From Symbiodinium microadriaticum (Eukaryota; Sar; Dinophyceae; Suessiales; Symbiodiniaceae): a stretch of 64,000 nucleotides of DNA. The DNA lies in assembly GCA_001939145.1 (NCBI GenBank), contig LSRX01000185.1, positions 612,038-676,037 on the forward strand. Direction: 5' to 3'. Numbering within the stretch: position 1 is the first letter of the stretch; the number at the start of each line of letters is the position of its first letter. A model generated the notes under the pieces. It was given only the letters and a program-made list of their open reading frames with translations. It searched no databases and had not been told where the DNA came from. Both the position numbers and the translations under genes were made by a program. This document shows positions 31,507-42,321 of this stretch, piece after piece.

Positions 31507-34500
31507 TTCATTTGCTTGAAACGGCTCCTGCTGATGATATTAGGAAACCTCAAAGGATCTCTGACGTTGACCCATTAGGCACGCCATCGGAGAAGGGCCC
31601 TAAACCTGAAATTCGCACAACACCCAGAATCAACGCCCTGCCCTGAGCGCAACTCAACGACAGCCCGAATGCTTCATCGACTGAGAGACGAGACAAACCG
31701 GCACTACCAGCTACCAAGACCTCTCTATTCTAAGAGCCGTCTTGCATAGTTTCCACCCTTCTTTTGTAAGGAAATGGAGTATCGCAGGGTCTTCGGGTGC
31801 CTCTTCCCTGGCAGCGCATGCATTCTGAGATGTCTGCCGTATGTTCAAGGCCTAGGCAGTTTACCCTATTCTTCCATGCCAGCTCTGCAAAGCAGCTCCT
31901 CAACCCTACACCCTAAAGCCTTTCGAATCTGGATTCGGATCTCTCTAATGTGCCGGAAGGGCATAGAAAGCATCAGCTCGCGTCACCTCTCTGCGAAGGC
32001 TCAAGGAAAGCACTGAACCCAAAAGAGATGTGTAGCTGTGCACATGGGAACCCCGTTTCCAAGGACTGCGGCAGTCGTAAAACAAACGGACCCTACCGCG
32101 GTTGGCCCCCGTGAACCCCACAGAGGAAAGCAAAATGCCTATCCCAGATGGCTGTGACCCTTCCTCTTCAAAACACCCTAACCTAAAGCCTAAACCCTAA
32201 ACCCCAAAACCCTAAACCCCTAAACCCCTCTCCCATCCGGACGACCCTCGGAAAGCCTCCGGAAGCTGTCGACAGACGCGGCCCTGATGCAAGGGACACA
32301 GTCGGGAGTCAAGGTTTCGGAGCTATAGGGCTCTAAGGGGGATGATTTGGGAAGATGAATGCTTCGGGATTAGGGCTTTACGGGGGATTTAGGATGTCAG
32401 GATGAACAGCTTGTGGGGTTGGGACTGCTTTCTGATCAAAACATAGCCCCGGCAGCCTGCTTCTTGGTGTTCAGGCTCTTGCAGGTTACGATGGTGTTTA
32501 TATAACTCTGGGTTGGCACATGCCGGTGCTAGTGACGGAGCAGAATGCGAAAAAAGCAAGGCAAGAAGCATGGATCTCACGATGGAAAACTCCGAAATCC
32601 GGAGGAATCGTAGCCTCACGAGATCTCTACAGATTGAGCTTGGAGCCTTCAGGATTTCCTGCTACTCAAGAGAGGGTGAGTTGAAGTAGCCCACTGGCAG
32701 AGCAAAAGGACTTGACCCTTGAGTACTGCAGGGGTATATACATGAAGCAAAACCCCCTATGCCGGCTTCATGCGGCCTGCAACATGGCATGAGCGAGGAT
32801 CAAAACTGCGATTGACGGGTCTGATCCAAGTTCAACTGTATATCGGGAGCCGTGCTAGAACCCCATCATCTGCCTTCAAACCGTACGAAAAAGGCCATCC
32901 TAACCGCTAAGACACGAGAACCCTGGAGCCACTGAGCAAAAACGTACTCTCAGAGAGCACATCTAATAATCTAAGACCCTCCCAAGGCTTCCAACCATCG
33001 TCCACCGCCTGATGTCCTGACATTCCCCCGTCCGCGGGGACCATAGCCAACCTCCGAACGAAACTGGCAGGAAAAGAGGCTGGTTTTAGAAGAGCAGCTT
33101 GTACGGCAGCGGCTTTTCGATAAAGCGGCTACAGGCAATCTGGGCTGTTGCCGGGCATGCTGCTAGAGGGCGAGACACTTCTAAATAGCTTCGCCTGTGC
33201 CCCTAAACCCTAAACCCTGAAATGTGTTTTAGAAGGCGCCTCAGAGAGCTCTGTAAATGCCGTTCCCTTGAAAGGGCTTCGAAGCCACTGATGTCGCTGC
33301 CCAAGCCCTATTCAGTCGCCTGCTGCCGTACGCCTTATCAGCAAAGGGAGGCATCCCCGGTGGATGATGTCACAGCAGTTGCAGTGGCGTAATCCCTCCT
33401 AAACTCTGAAAGACCAAAGACTTTCGGGCCCCTCGGAAGTACACCGGCGGCCTCTTCCGCCGCCTTGGTCCGGCCAAGCCAATAACAGGACGAAGGGTTT
33501 GATGGCACTGGTGTGTGCATGTGTGTGTAGAGATCCCTGTGCGATACGTTCACAGTAACATTCAGAGACAGAGGTGGCAACAATGAAAGTCCCGAAGCCT
33601 CTGATGCCTTCTTGATTAGAATAAGAATAAGGGTCTGGGGTAAGTTAGAGTATGCGTAAATTAACAAGGAACCCTACAGAGCAGTAGTAGTATCTATCTT
33701 GGGCCCCCTTTCCCTCTCAGCCCCAAGAGGGTTTCAAGGCCCTGGCTGTCGTCCATCTGTAGGCTCGAAGCGAGGTGAGGCCGCAGCGTCGTGGAGGCTG
33801 CATGGAGCTTCGCGTATAGGATTTTGGGCTTCGGGCTGGGGGATGAAGACCTGTGCCTTGAAGATCCCCTAAACCCTAAACCCTTTTTGCATCCGGGCTT
33901 GGTACGTCGGCCGGGGAAGGTGGCAGGCAGCAACAGAATCGGGCCAAGCTGCAGCACTACTGGCTACAGTTCATGATCTTACGATCCCAAAGCTGACTGA
34001 CGATCTCTATCATACGCCACCTAAACGCTGTGTCAGGTTGCGGATGCCGGAGTTTGGGGATTTCGACTCGCACAAACAGGCAAGGCTCCAGTTTGGGGTT
34101 GGGGATCTGGCAATCAGGGATCGAACTCTACAAGGCCCCCTAAAAGTATGCATAACAGTGATCTCCTCCTCGTGGGCTTAACCGACACTCAGCCTACAAT
34201 AAGGTGTAGTCTGGTGTACTTGGGGAGGATGGGGGGGGGAGGGGCCTGGCTAAGTTCTTCAGTGGCAGTGTATGATGTAGGTTATAGGGCTTGACATGCC
34301 ATGTGAAGCCTGCTGGAATGACGCTGGTCGCCATACGCAGTCGTTTTTTGGCTTGCGCTACTAGCCTCGCAGGGGTCATGTTCAGCACTCAATGTATGGC
34401 AACAACAGCAGCAACAGCACCAAAGTATAAGATAAACAAATGAAGCCCACTCAACAATGGTATCATCAAATATACAGAAAGCATAGGAGGATTTGTCATA

Positions 34501-34651
34501 ACGGCAACGACATCATCATCGCAAATGACAATTACGGCAGGAAGTGCAACAACCATGCTTGGCAGAATAGTGCACTTGCTACCTGATCGGCCCCGCCAGG
34601 CATCGTTGCGCGGCGTGCGCCTCAGCAGTCTTCCGTGACAAAGCCACTTGA
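31507..34651. other. Unrecognised sequence without a supported gene
   Basis: CCCTAAA words cluster at 32175-32230, 33201-33220 and 33868-33888. A tRNA-like fragment is listed separately at 32854. No open frame exceeds about 110 codons. Confidence 0.5.
32854..32914 (-). other. tRNA-like fragment (A-box and weak B-box)
   Basis: On the minus strand TCTTAGCGGTTAGGATGG matches the A-box and D-loop pattern of eukaryotic tRNAs of the Glu/Val type. GCCTT and AAGGC 15-19 bases further could form an anticodon-like stem with an oversized 14-base loop, and GGGGTTCTAGC resembles a B-box. The T-stem and acceptor do not pair. It could be a tRNA pseudogene, the head of a tRNA-derived SINE, or chance. Confidence 0.3.
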
Positions 34652-34758
34652 GAGTAGTAGTAGCAGTAGTAGTATTGGTCGTAGCAGAAGCTGTAGTAGC
34701 AGTAGTAGCAGTAGTAGTAGTAGTAGTAGTAGTAGGAGGAGGAGGAGGAGGAGGAGGT
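34652..34758. repeat. AGT/AGC/AGG trinucleotide array
   Basis: (AGT)n and (AGC)n units with interruptions at 34652-34733, followed by (AGG)8. Confidence 0.95.
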
Positions 34759-35044
34759 TTGACAAGGCTTGTACAAACATGGTGAAAGGCTCCGGTGCTC
34801 ACCCTCGAACAATGGAGGCGAGGCATGTTCGGTCTGACCGGAAGTAATACCCAGCGAGCTTCCAAACAGCCCAGCTTTGACACACAAAAGATTCAACACT
34901 CAACGAACCTAATCATCGCAGCGACACTCCTTGCGAAGCTGGGAGGGTCCCTATTTCCCAAAAAACCCTTGCACCCTAAAAACCCTGAATGAAAGAAAAG
35001 GGAAGGGAGCCCGAGCAGCCCAGAAAGGCACCGACCCCAACACC

Positions 35045-35225
35045 NNNNNNNNNNNNNNNNNNNNNNNNNNNNNNNNNNNNNNNNNNNNNNNNNNNNNNNN
35101 NNNNNNNNNNNNNNNNNNNNNNNNNNNNNNNNNNNNNNNNNNNNNNNNNNNNNNNNNNNNNNNNNNNNNNNNNNNNNNNNNNNNNNNNNNNNNNNNNNNN
35201 NNNNNNNNNNNNNNNNNNNNNNNNN
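35045..35225. other. Assembly gap (181 N)
   Basis: A run of N directly beside the TAGG array. The array probably continues into the gap, so the true length of the repeat is unknown. Confidence 0.99.
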
Positions 35226-35530
35226 TAGGTAGGTAGGTAGGTAGGTAGGTAGGTAGGTAGGTTAGGTAGTTAGGTAGGTAGGTAGGTAGGTAGGTAGGTA
35301 GGTAGGTTAGGTAGTTAGGTAGGTAGGTAGGTAGGTAGGTAGGTAGGTAGGTTAGGTAGTTAGGTAGGTAGGTAGGTAGGTAGGTAGGTAGGTAGGTTAG
35401 GTAGTTAGGTAGGTAGGTAGGTAGGTAGGTAGGTAGGTAGGTTAGGTAGTTAGGTAGGTAGGTAGGTAGGTAGGTAGGTAGGTAGGTTAGGTAGTTAGGT
35501 AGGTAGGTAGGTAGGTAGGTAGGTAGGCAG
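35226..35530. repeat. TAGG array with 45-bp higher-order period
   Basis: Tetranucleotide AGGT is interrupted by the variant GTTAGGTAGTTAGG at 35261, 35306, 35351, 35396, 35441 and 35486, exactly every 45 bp. The array is therefore a six-copy higher-order repeat, made by duplication of 45-bp blocks rather than by single-unit slippage alone. Open frames in it are tyrosine/leucine/proline artefacts. Confidence 0.95.
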
Positions 35531-35672
35531 GCAGGCAGGTAGGTAGGTAGGTAGGTAGGTAGGTGTATGTATGTATGGATGGATGTATGTATGTATGTAC
35601 GTATGTACGTGTGTACATATGGATGTATGTACGCATGCGTGCATGCATGTATGTATGTAAGTCGGTCAGTCG
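35531..35672. repeat. AGGC/AGGT/GTAT/GCAT compound microsatellite
   Basis: The TAGG array passes through GGCA units into GTAT units with GGAT, GTAC and GCAT variants, then TCGG-type units to about 35680. Confidence 0.92.
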
Positions 35673-35689
35673 GTCGGCCGAGAAATCTC

Positions 35690-36010
35690 ACCTCCAATCT
35701 TCTATAACCTTTATAAAATACTGATGCCAAGGCTCGTAATTCATCATGCTTCAATTTTCAGGAACCTTTGCATTTGCTTGAATCACATTTCATACAAAAA
35801 TCATATCTCCAAACATCCCCAAAAACTGTCCTTAATCCTGTATCATCTTTCTTCAATTTCTAGATCAATGTACCCCCAAATCTGGTATAAGTATAGAATC
35901 TGTCATACACTTCATACAATATACTGTCCAAAAAATCCGAACCCCATCTTCTGTTATGTCTATATATTTTGCCAGAATTTCTATCTAGTAAATAAGAAAT
36001 CGTAAGAACT
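35690..36010. other. AT-rich island
   Basis: This stretch of about 320 bp is clearly richer in A and T than its surroundings and lacks telomere words. A 93-codon + frame (35724-36005) covers it, but the predicted peptide (rich in I, Y, S, H) matches nothing I recognise. It could be an intron, an inserted fragment of different origin, or a chance fluctuation. Confidence 0.45.
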
Positions 36011-38460
36011 CATGGTTGTATCTAGGCAGCAAGCAGGCATGCAGGCATGTAGGTTCATGTATGCGTATAATCGGTATAATCGTGTATGTGCGTAATCATG
36101 CATGGATGCAGCCTACCATGTATTGTCCATCAAGGCACAACAGTTCGCAATGCCCAGAATCCATGGAACAAGGAGTCAAAAGCAAACACCCTAATTATGA
36201 ACAAAAACCCTAAACCCTAAACCCTAAGAACTAAACACCCAACCCTAGAGGCCCTAAAGGCATACAAAGACGACCGGGCCTGGGTGTATCTGCTGACTGT
36301 GCAGCTGACACGCCGGTCATGGTGGAATCTGCTGATCCGCCGCTAAAGACGAACGAAACACCAAAACAAGTCAACAACATACCTTGGAGTTGTGTATCAG
36401 TATGTTGGGTTCGGGGCCAGTTGCGCACGACAGCATTGCATTTGTCACTACTCGAAAACCCCAGGAAGAAGAAACTGTTCGCAGATGCTCCCATAACCTT
36501 TGAATCTCTACGGACATTCTCGGCCACGGATGCTTGATCCACAAAGTCCAGAGGAATCATGAACAACAATATCTTGCCATTCCTAGCCTCAATCTAGTGA
36601 CTGTACTGTCGATGCTGTTGCTGCATCCTCGAACCCTTAGCCCACGCCGTGCTGAACCCGAAAATGCCGGTGTAGCTACAGTAGGACCCAGCGGCGCGTA
36701 GGGTTCAGGAGTTTGGGTCTCAGGGCTGCTGTTAGCAGCTGGTTGAGTCGTTTATCCAAGCGATACTCTGGGGCCTTGAGGTGAACTTGAATAGTCAGGT
36801 TTCTGGGTGTGGTGGGCCAGAGATATACTGCCATGCCGAAGGTATGGCGTTCCTGTAAACGTTGGGCCACTGTCCAGATCGGATCGTAGACTCGAAACGC
36901 TCAACGCAACCCTCAAGCACAAGCTCTTCACGCTCAAAGAAGCGGGCTCTGTTTCCTGCGTGGGCGAACTGAACGAGTCGGCACTACGTCGTCCGTAAAG
37001 CGAAAGAACTCGGGTACGTATAGGGATTGCAAGCCCAAAGTGCGGCATCAACTGTGGAGGCGGCATAAGATAGAGATGCTGAGACAGTCTTTTGATGGGC
37101 ATGTCAATTGCAAAAGGCTGTCTTGCTATGGCTATGGAGCAATGGTAGCAATCGAGACCTAGCCAACAACTCCCGGACAGGTACTTCAAGTAACAGACCT
37201 GAACCCCAAGACACCGCAAACGGACAGTGGTTCGCCGGTGAAACGCGCAGCCACCACATGCAGCCAGGAAAAACCAGGGTGGCTGCACGAACGAATCCTA
37301 CCCGTCTCATGGGACTTAGGGGGCGGTTGTGCTTCGGAAGTAGGTTCAATTTTTTGGATAAGGGTCGAGTGTCACAGTGAAGCCCTCAAGCTTGAAGTGG
37401 CAGAAGTGATCAGAAGTGCAGCCATGCACTCGACACTACACTGGCAAGCAGAGGGCGTTCCTTTCAAGGAGAATATTACCTGTCTCCAAAAAGAACTTTC
37501 CTCTCGTACCCCAGAAAGATCGCCGAGCGTCATCTTGTGAGAATTACTCATAAACCCAACTTTTGACACAAGCGTATGGCTCCTGAACAAACACCTACAT
37601 GCTAGGTTGGGGGAATGATGGCCCTCGAATCCCTCCACTAAAGAAGCTGTCATTCAACACGGATCTTTCTTCCTGACAGCAAGGCGCAAGACAGTGGTCT
37701 TGCAGAAGGAGAACCCAGAAGATGGAATAGAATGAGGGCCTGTTAGGGAAGGGTTCCCTGTCTTGGGGCAGGTCTGGGTTGGGTTGGGGGGGGCTCTTGC
37801 CGATGAATGGATGTAGTTTATCTCGCGGTCAATTTTCATAGAGTGAGGCACAAGATGGCACTAGTGTCTTTGCAGCTAGGGACCAGGCCCGAACACCGAA
37901 AGAGTCTTTTATGCCTGCCGCCGTGAACCCTGCATCTCAACCTATGCCCGGATCTTGGCGATGAGAGCAGCAACAGGTGAAGTAACACAAGCTCGGGTTG
38001 CCTTCATGGATTGAACCCTGATGAGACTCGGATATGAGTGCTTTAGGGTTTAGGGTGTGGGGTCCAAGGGTGCTCGGCGGCTCGCCTCGGGCGTGGCACC
38101 GGAGCACACCGTGAAGCCGCTGCATCGAATTTTGCAAGCCATCGGATCGCGACGATCTTGGAAGAACAGCGGCATATCCCCGCGAAAAAGCCTCAAATTT
38201 CTGGGCCCTCAGCCTGAACCTAGAGCCCTAATTAGCTCCTTAACCCCAAAACAAGAAGTTCCTCACAATCTGAATAAACCAGCGATTCCCGCGCCCTGAG
38301 CTCAACAAGCCCGATGCCAAAGAAACACGGAATCCCGGAACTAAGGCCCTAAACCCTCAACCCTCCTGAGACGCACGAGGGTTAGAGGAAAGGTCAGTGG
38401 CCTAAATCTTCACCCTGGAGGCTTTCCAAAACCAATTAAGCCCCTGAAATGAAATTACCG
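36011..38460. other. Unrecognised sequence without a supported gene
   Basis: It contains the longest frame free of simple repeat, 178 codons on the minus strand (36752-37288), which has no recognisable domain and overlaps frames on the other strand. A regular CCCTAAA tract lies at 36206-36226, TTTAGGG words at 38041-38056. Confidence 0.45.
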
Positions 38461-38461
38461 T

Positions 38462-38541
38462 GAAAGGGCAGCCCATTCTAGAACCCTCAAGCACCCTTAA
38501 AGGGGGCCCTTTTATAGAACCCCATAGTACCCTTAAAGGGC
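38462..38541. repeat. Imperfect duplication with CCCTTAAAGGG palindrome
   Basis: TCTAGAACCC...CACCCTTAAAGGG and TATAGAACCC...TACCCTTAAAGGG lie about 36 bp apart. Each ends in the palindrome CCCTTTAAGGG-like CCCTTAAAGGG. Confidence 0.55.
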
Positions 38542-38623
38542 TAACCGCGGCAAAACGGAGGACGAGTGGTCTGCGTCAGATCCTGCTTGCCCTCTTGTGA
38601 GCCTTGTCCTTCTTCTCCTTCTT

Positions 38624-38881
38624 CCTTGGAAGGGTTTTAGGGTTTGGGGCTTTCGATTACGGTTGTTCCTTGGAAGGGTTTTAGGGTTTGGGGCTTTCGA
38701 TTACGGTTGTTCCTTGGAAGGGTTTTAGGGTTTGGGGCTTTCGATTACGGTTGTTCCTTGGAAGGGTTTTAGGGTTTGGGGCTTTCGATTACGGTTGTTC
38801 CTTGGAAGGGCTTTAGGGTTTGGGGCTTTCGATTACGGTTGTTCCTTGGAAGGGTTTTAGGGTTTGGGGCTTTCGATTGCG
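38624..38881 (+). repeat. 44-bp minisatellite with telomere-word core, six copies
   Basis: Units begin CCTTGGAAGGGTTTTAGGGT at 38624, 38668, 38712, 38756, 38800 and 38844, the last lacking its final bases. Each contains TTTTAGGGTTTGGGG and GCTTTCGATTACGG. Copies are nearly identical (one T-to-C change in unit 5), so the amplification is recent. Confidence 0.97.
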
Positions 38882-39906
38882 GGCTTAGCATGATTCGGGG
38901 GAGCGCGCGAGAGAGATTTCACGAAAACAAGCGGCCTAAACCCTGAACCTTAAGCATGCAAAAAAAAGAGAGACAAGGCCGGCGGGGGTCTTGTAGTTGA
39001 AGTTCAAGTCGACATTGCTGCGCAGAAGCTTCGCGAGAATCCAGGCCTCACTTCCCGTGGCATCTCGAAGCACAGGCGGAAGCTTCACCTTGGGGTCCCA
39101 AGGTACGATCTAGGGCTTAGGGGCATTCTGGGATATATGTTCCCCTGAAATGCTGATCTACGGCATACGGGAGTTAAGGGATATAAGTACCCTGCAATGC
39201 TAAACCCTAAACCCTAAATGGTTTGAAGGTGTAGCTCTTAACTGCGCTTCGGGCTTCGGGGTTTTGGGCTGTTGACTTGGGAGTCTCGGTGGTTGTCGGC
39301 TTTGGGGAGTTCAGGGTTTCGGACTCTAGGGAGGTAGGGGAGTTTAGGTTTTAGGATTTAGGGGTCCCAGGTTTAGTAAAACTGATAAGCCCCAGGCCCT
39401 GGAACCCCTCTAAGCCAAAGTCTAGGTCGGAGCTAAACCCCGAACCTTCAAACTGCAAGGCGCGAGCGAAGATTCGGGGAACCTCACTAACGTCTTCAAT
39501 TACTCACATAAGCCGGGGCAGTGGAATACTGGGTTACCCGAACCCGAAACTCGAAGCTTTCGCCCGCAAGGGATCGGCAGGGTAAGTGGGTGTAGTGTTA
39601 GGTCCGATCACTGCCGGGATCTAAAGTCGCTTCTCGTTGTCTTTGCTTGAGCCCCTGTGGTTCTTTCGTCTAGGGTTTGGGAATTTTTTTTGGCCTCCCA
39701 CCTAGCTAGGGCGAGCCCGCGTTTGGGAGTTAGGATTTAGGGAATGTAGGGTTCAGCCTCGGGGCGACTTGACAGGGCTACTAAAGGCGAGGCCTGAAAC
39801 TCTCCCCAAACTCGTGTCCTCAAGCTCCCCACCCTAGGGTCCCAAAAGGCCTCGTCCATCAAACACCGCGAAGCCTGCTTCCATCTCTCAAGGAAGCGAA
39901 GAAAGG
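38882..39906. other. TTTAGGG-word sequence without a gene
   Basis: GGGATATATGTTCCCCTGAA at 39130 and GGGATATAAGTACCCTGCAA at 39178 are an imperfect duplication, each followed by ATGCT. TTTAGGG/GGCTTCGGG words lie at 39240-39370 and CCCTAAA words at 39202-39220. One module G copy lies at 39682. Confidence 0.5.
39682..39738 (-). repeat. Dispersed module G with T-run
   Basis: An eight-base T-run, GGCCTCCCACCTAGCTAGGG, CGAGCCCGCG. It matches the 19938 copy at most positions, including the T-run. Confidence 0.5.
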
Positions 39907-40010
39907 TATGGGTTTCCCAAAATAGGAGACCCTAATCTAGTACCCTAAAGAGTAGGATCCGTATTGTAAGGACCCCAAGATAAGGTACCCCTTAGTTTCG
40001 GAAACTCCCA
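39907..40010 (+). mobile_element. Family A hairpin element, copy 4
   Basis: TATGGGTTTCCCAAAATAGG at the left and TGGGAGTTTCCGAAACTAAG (reverse complement of the right end) are inverted repeats. The interior, with CCCTAATCTAGTACCCTAAA and GAGTAGGATCC, is nearly identical to copy 5. Non-coding. Confidence 0.85.
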
Positions 40011-40688
40011 GGTCGCAATCAAATTCTTGCTTGTCAGCTCTTCTGTAATGAATAGCGCTGGGTGAAGACCGTGATTATGCCGATTGCGAACCGGTGGCTT
40101 TGGGCGTTGCCCCGACATCGCTGGTCTCCGCGCCCTCTCCCTCCTGCACAGCTTGGCTGTTCTAGAGTCGGGTTCCCCCAAGTTCTGGATCCAATCAACA
40201 TACCCATGAACCGAAGCATCAACTGACTGAACCGCAAGCATCTCCCACGAGGGGTACTCCTCATCTTGAAACTGAAAAACGCGTCGCACCCTTGGAAAGC
40301 AAGGTGTAGTGACTTAGTGCCCCTGTGCACTGCAGCAGTAACACAACTCCTGCACGAACAAAGCTACACCATGACCTGCAAAGTATGTGCAGCCCTGGAC
40401 AAGAAGCTCGGGGGCACCGATATACCACTGCAGCACAACACCCCAATGCGAGAGCCTTGCTGCGGCGAGGCCTCCACTCCCTTCAAATCCACTCAAGTGA
40501 AAGCCCACTCCGCAGCATCCATAATTATAGGGGCCTGTATCAGGTCCTGGGGGGCTTCATGGCTTCATACTACGTACAAATGTATAGTTAGAAAAGAAGC
40601 CCGAGAAAATGCCATTGCAACTTTCAATGGCAACAACCTATATCATTAGACAGAGTGGTCGAGACAGAGACAGAGGGAGAGAGATGTG
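40011..40688. other. Sequence between two family A copies, no recognised gene
   Basis: A 127-codon + frame (40266-40649) fills much of it but shows no motif, and a 114-codon minus frame overlaps part. Confidence 0.45.
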
Positions 40689-40798
40689 AGGGCTTCTCAA
40701 AATAGGGGACCCTAATATAGTACCCTAAAGAGTAGGATCCTTATTATAAGGACCCCAAAATAAGGTACCCCGGTACCCCTAATTTTCGGACAGTCCCA
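40689..40798 (+). mobile_element. Family A hairpin element, copy 5
   Basis: The interior AAAATAGGGGACCCTAATAT, AGTACCCTAAAGAGTAGG, ATCCTTATTATAAGGACCCC is the cleanest in the family. The left terminus is altered (GGGCTTCTC in place of GGGTTTCCG), and a small duplication (GGTACCCC twice) lies near the right arm. It is in the same orientation as copy 4, about 780 bp away. Confidence 0.83.
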
Positions 40799-41737
40799 TG
40801 TATGTATGCTTTTTACACCCCCGATCACCGATGGGAGTTGGCCTCATCGGTCTCCGGCGTCGGGACACGCGAAACGACGGTTGCAGCCGTCATGCCCCTC
40901 CTCTCCGGCTTCTGCTCTGGGGGTTGCTAAGGGCTTAAGGCTTATGGGGAGCTTTGGGATTTCGGGTTTGGGTTTCGGTTTGGGGTTGAGGGCTTCGGGT
41001 GTTATCAGGCGCTGTAGAGGTGACCCGCCCGTCACAACTCTTTTGCAATGCTTCAGAGGGTTAAATGGCTGGCCTAGCGATGGAAGTTATCGGGTACACT
41101 TGGTCTCAAAGCCCTATGTGAGAAAGAGGACAGCCAAACCCTACCTAGACTCTAATTCCAGTCATTGGAGCACCCGAAGCCCGAAACTCCTATAACCCTG
41201 AAGCCCGAAACTCCTATAACTCTGAAGCTCTTAAGACTGAAACCCTAAAAACCTGAACCTTCAGCTACGCATGGGTTCCAGGCGTCGGGCTCGGTGTTTC
41301 GGGATTTGAGGCGGAAGCCTGCGCTTTTCCTTTCACGACAGCAACCCTTTAAAGAAGTCCCAGCCCCGAAAACTGACGGAAGGGTCGTGTGGTTCAGGAT
41401 TTGAAGATGGCTCCAATCAAAAAGGCGACTACGTGCATCGCGAGCTTTTCCCTAAACCCCCATAAAGCCCAAACCCTGAACTCTAAACCCCAAAGTCCCC
41501 AAAACCATAAACACATAAACCCCTATACACCTTTTTTGCATTAGGAATTATACACATTGTGTTGAGCAGGGACTGTCATGCACTAAGCCCTGAATCCTTT
41601 CAGCCAATACACCTAAACCCCTAAACCCTGGTAAGCCCTGTGCACCAAAAGCAAGCCGCCTTAAAGCAGCGCCGGTGGGGCGACTCCGGCTTCCGGTGCC
41701 ATCGTCGGCTCCCTCCTTCACAGGGGCTGCCCTTACA

Positions 41738-41787
41738 GTTTAGGGTTTAGGGTGTAGGGTTTGGGTTTAGGGTTTAGGATTTAGGGC
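41738..41787 (+). repeat. TTTAGGG interstitial tract
   Basis: Seven TTTAGGG-like units, some variant (TGTAGGG, TTTGGG, TTTAGGA). GGGCTG occurs on both sides, but this short match partly overlaps the repeat itself, so a target duplication is uncertain. Confidence 0.8.
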
Positions 41788-42261
41788 TGGTGGTCTTATG
41801 CATACTATCATAGAAAACAGTATAATACCGTCAGAAACACTTCACTGTACCTATTCTAGGACAAAGCCCAGCCTCCTGAATGAGAACTTTGGGTGAAGCA
41901 AGGTGTCATGGCAACTTTGGGCTTCTTGCTTGGGGGACAACGCCCAGGGGCTAATTCCGAACTTGATCATTGGGAAGCTCTTGGCCGGAGTACAGCAGGC
42001 CCTTGGGACAGAGGGCATGGTCGCATGGCCTTCTGACTGTTGCTAAAGCGCTACCGACTGAAACCCTCTCGGTTTTCGGGTTGAGGGTGTCAAGATCGGA
42101 AGACCCTGAATCCGATAAACTCTCAAGCTGCTTTAACCAGACCTCGTTCCTTGTGTCTAAGGACTGAGGATGTAGGGCCTCTTAGGGCGGAGGGCGTCGG
42201 GTTTACCCTTTGGGCCCCTTTCTGCCACGGGTCTGGGGCCTCAGATCCAGGGAACAAAAGG

Positions 42262-42321
42262 GCCCTAAACCCCTAAATCCTAGACCCGGAACCCCTAAAC
42301 CCCTAAATCCTAGACCCGGAA
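42262..42321 (-). repeat. Perfect 30-bp duplication with telomere words
   Basis: CCCTAAACCCCTAAATCCTA plus GACCCGGAAC occurs twice in direct tandem, at 42262 and 42292, without a difference. Confidence 0.95.

Noticed and set aside
34951..35754. 267-codon minus-strand frame
   Set aside because: It runs through the N gap and the TAGG array and is repeat-derived.
36752..37288. 178-codon minus-strand open frame
   Set aside because: It is the longest frame without simple repeats, but its length equals the chance maximum for this window, it overlaps frames on the other strand, and it has no domain or motif.
38624..38881. CRISPR-like regular repeat array
   Set aside because: The units are fully tandem with no unique spacers, in a eukaryotic context. 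It is a minisatellite.
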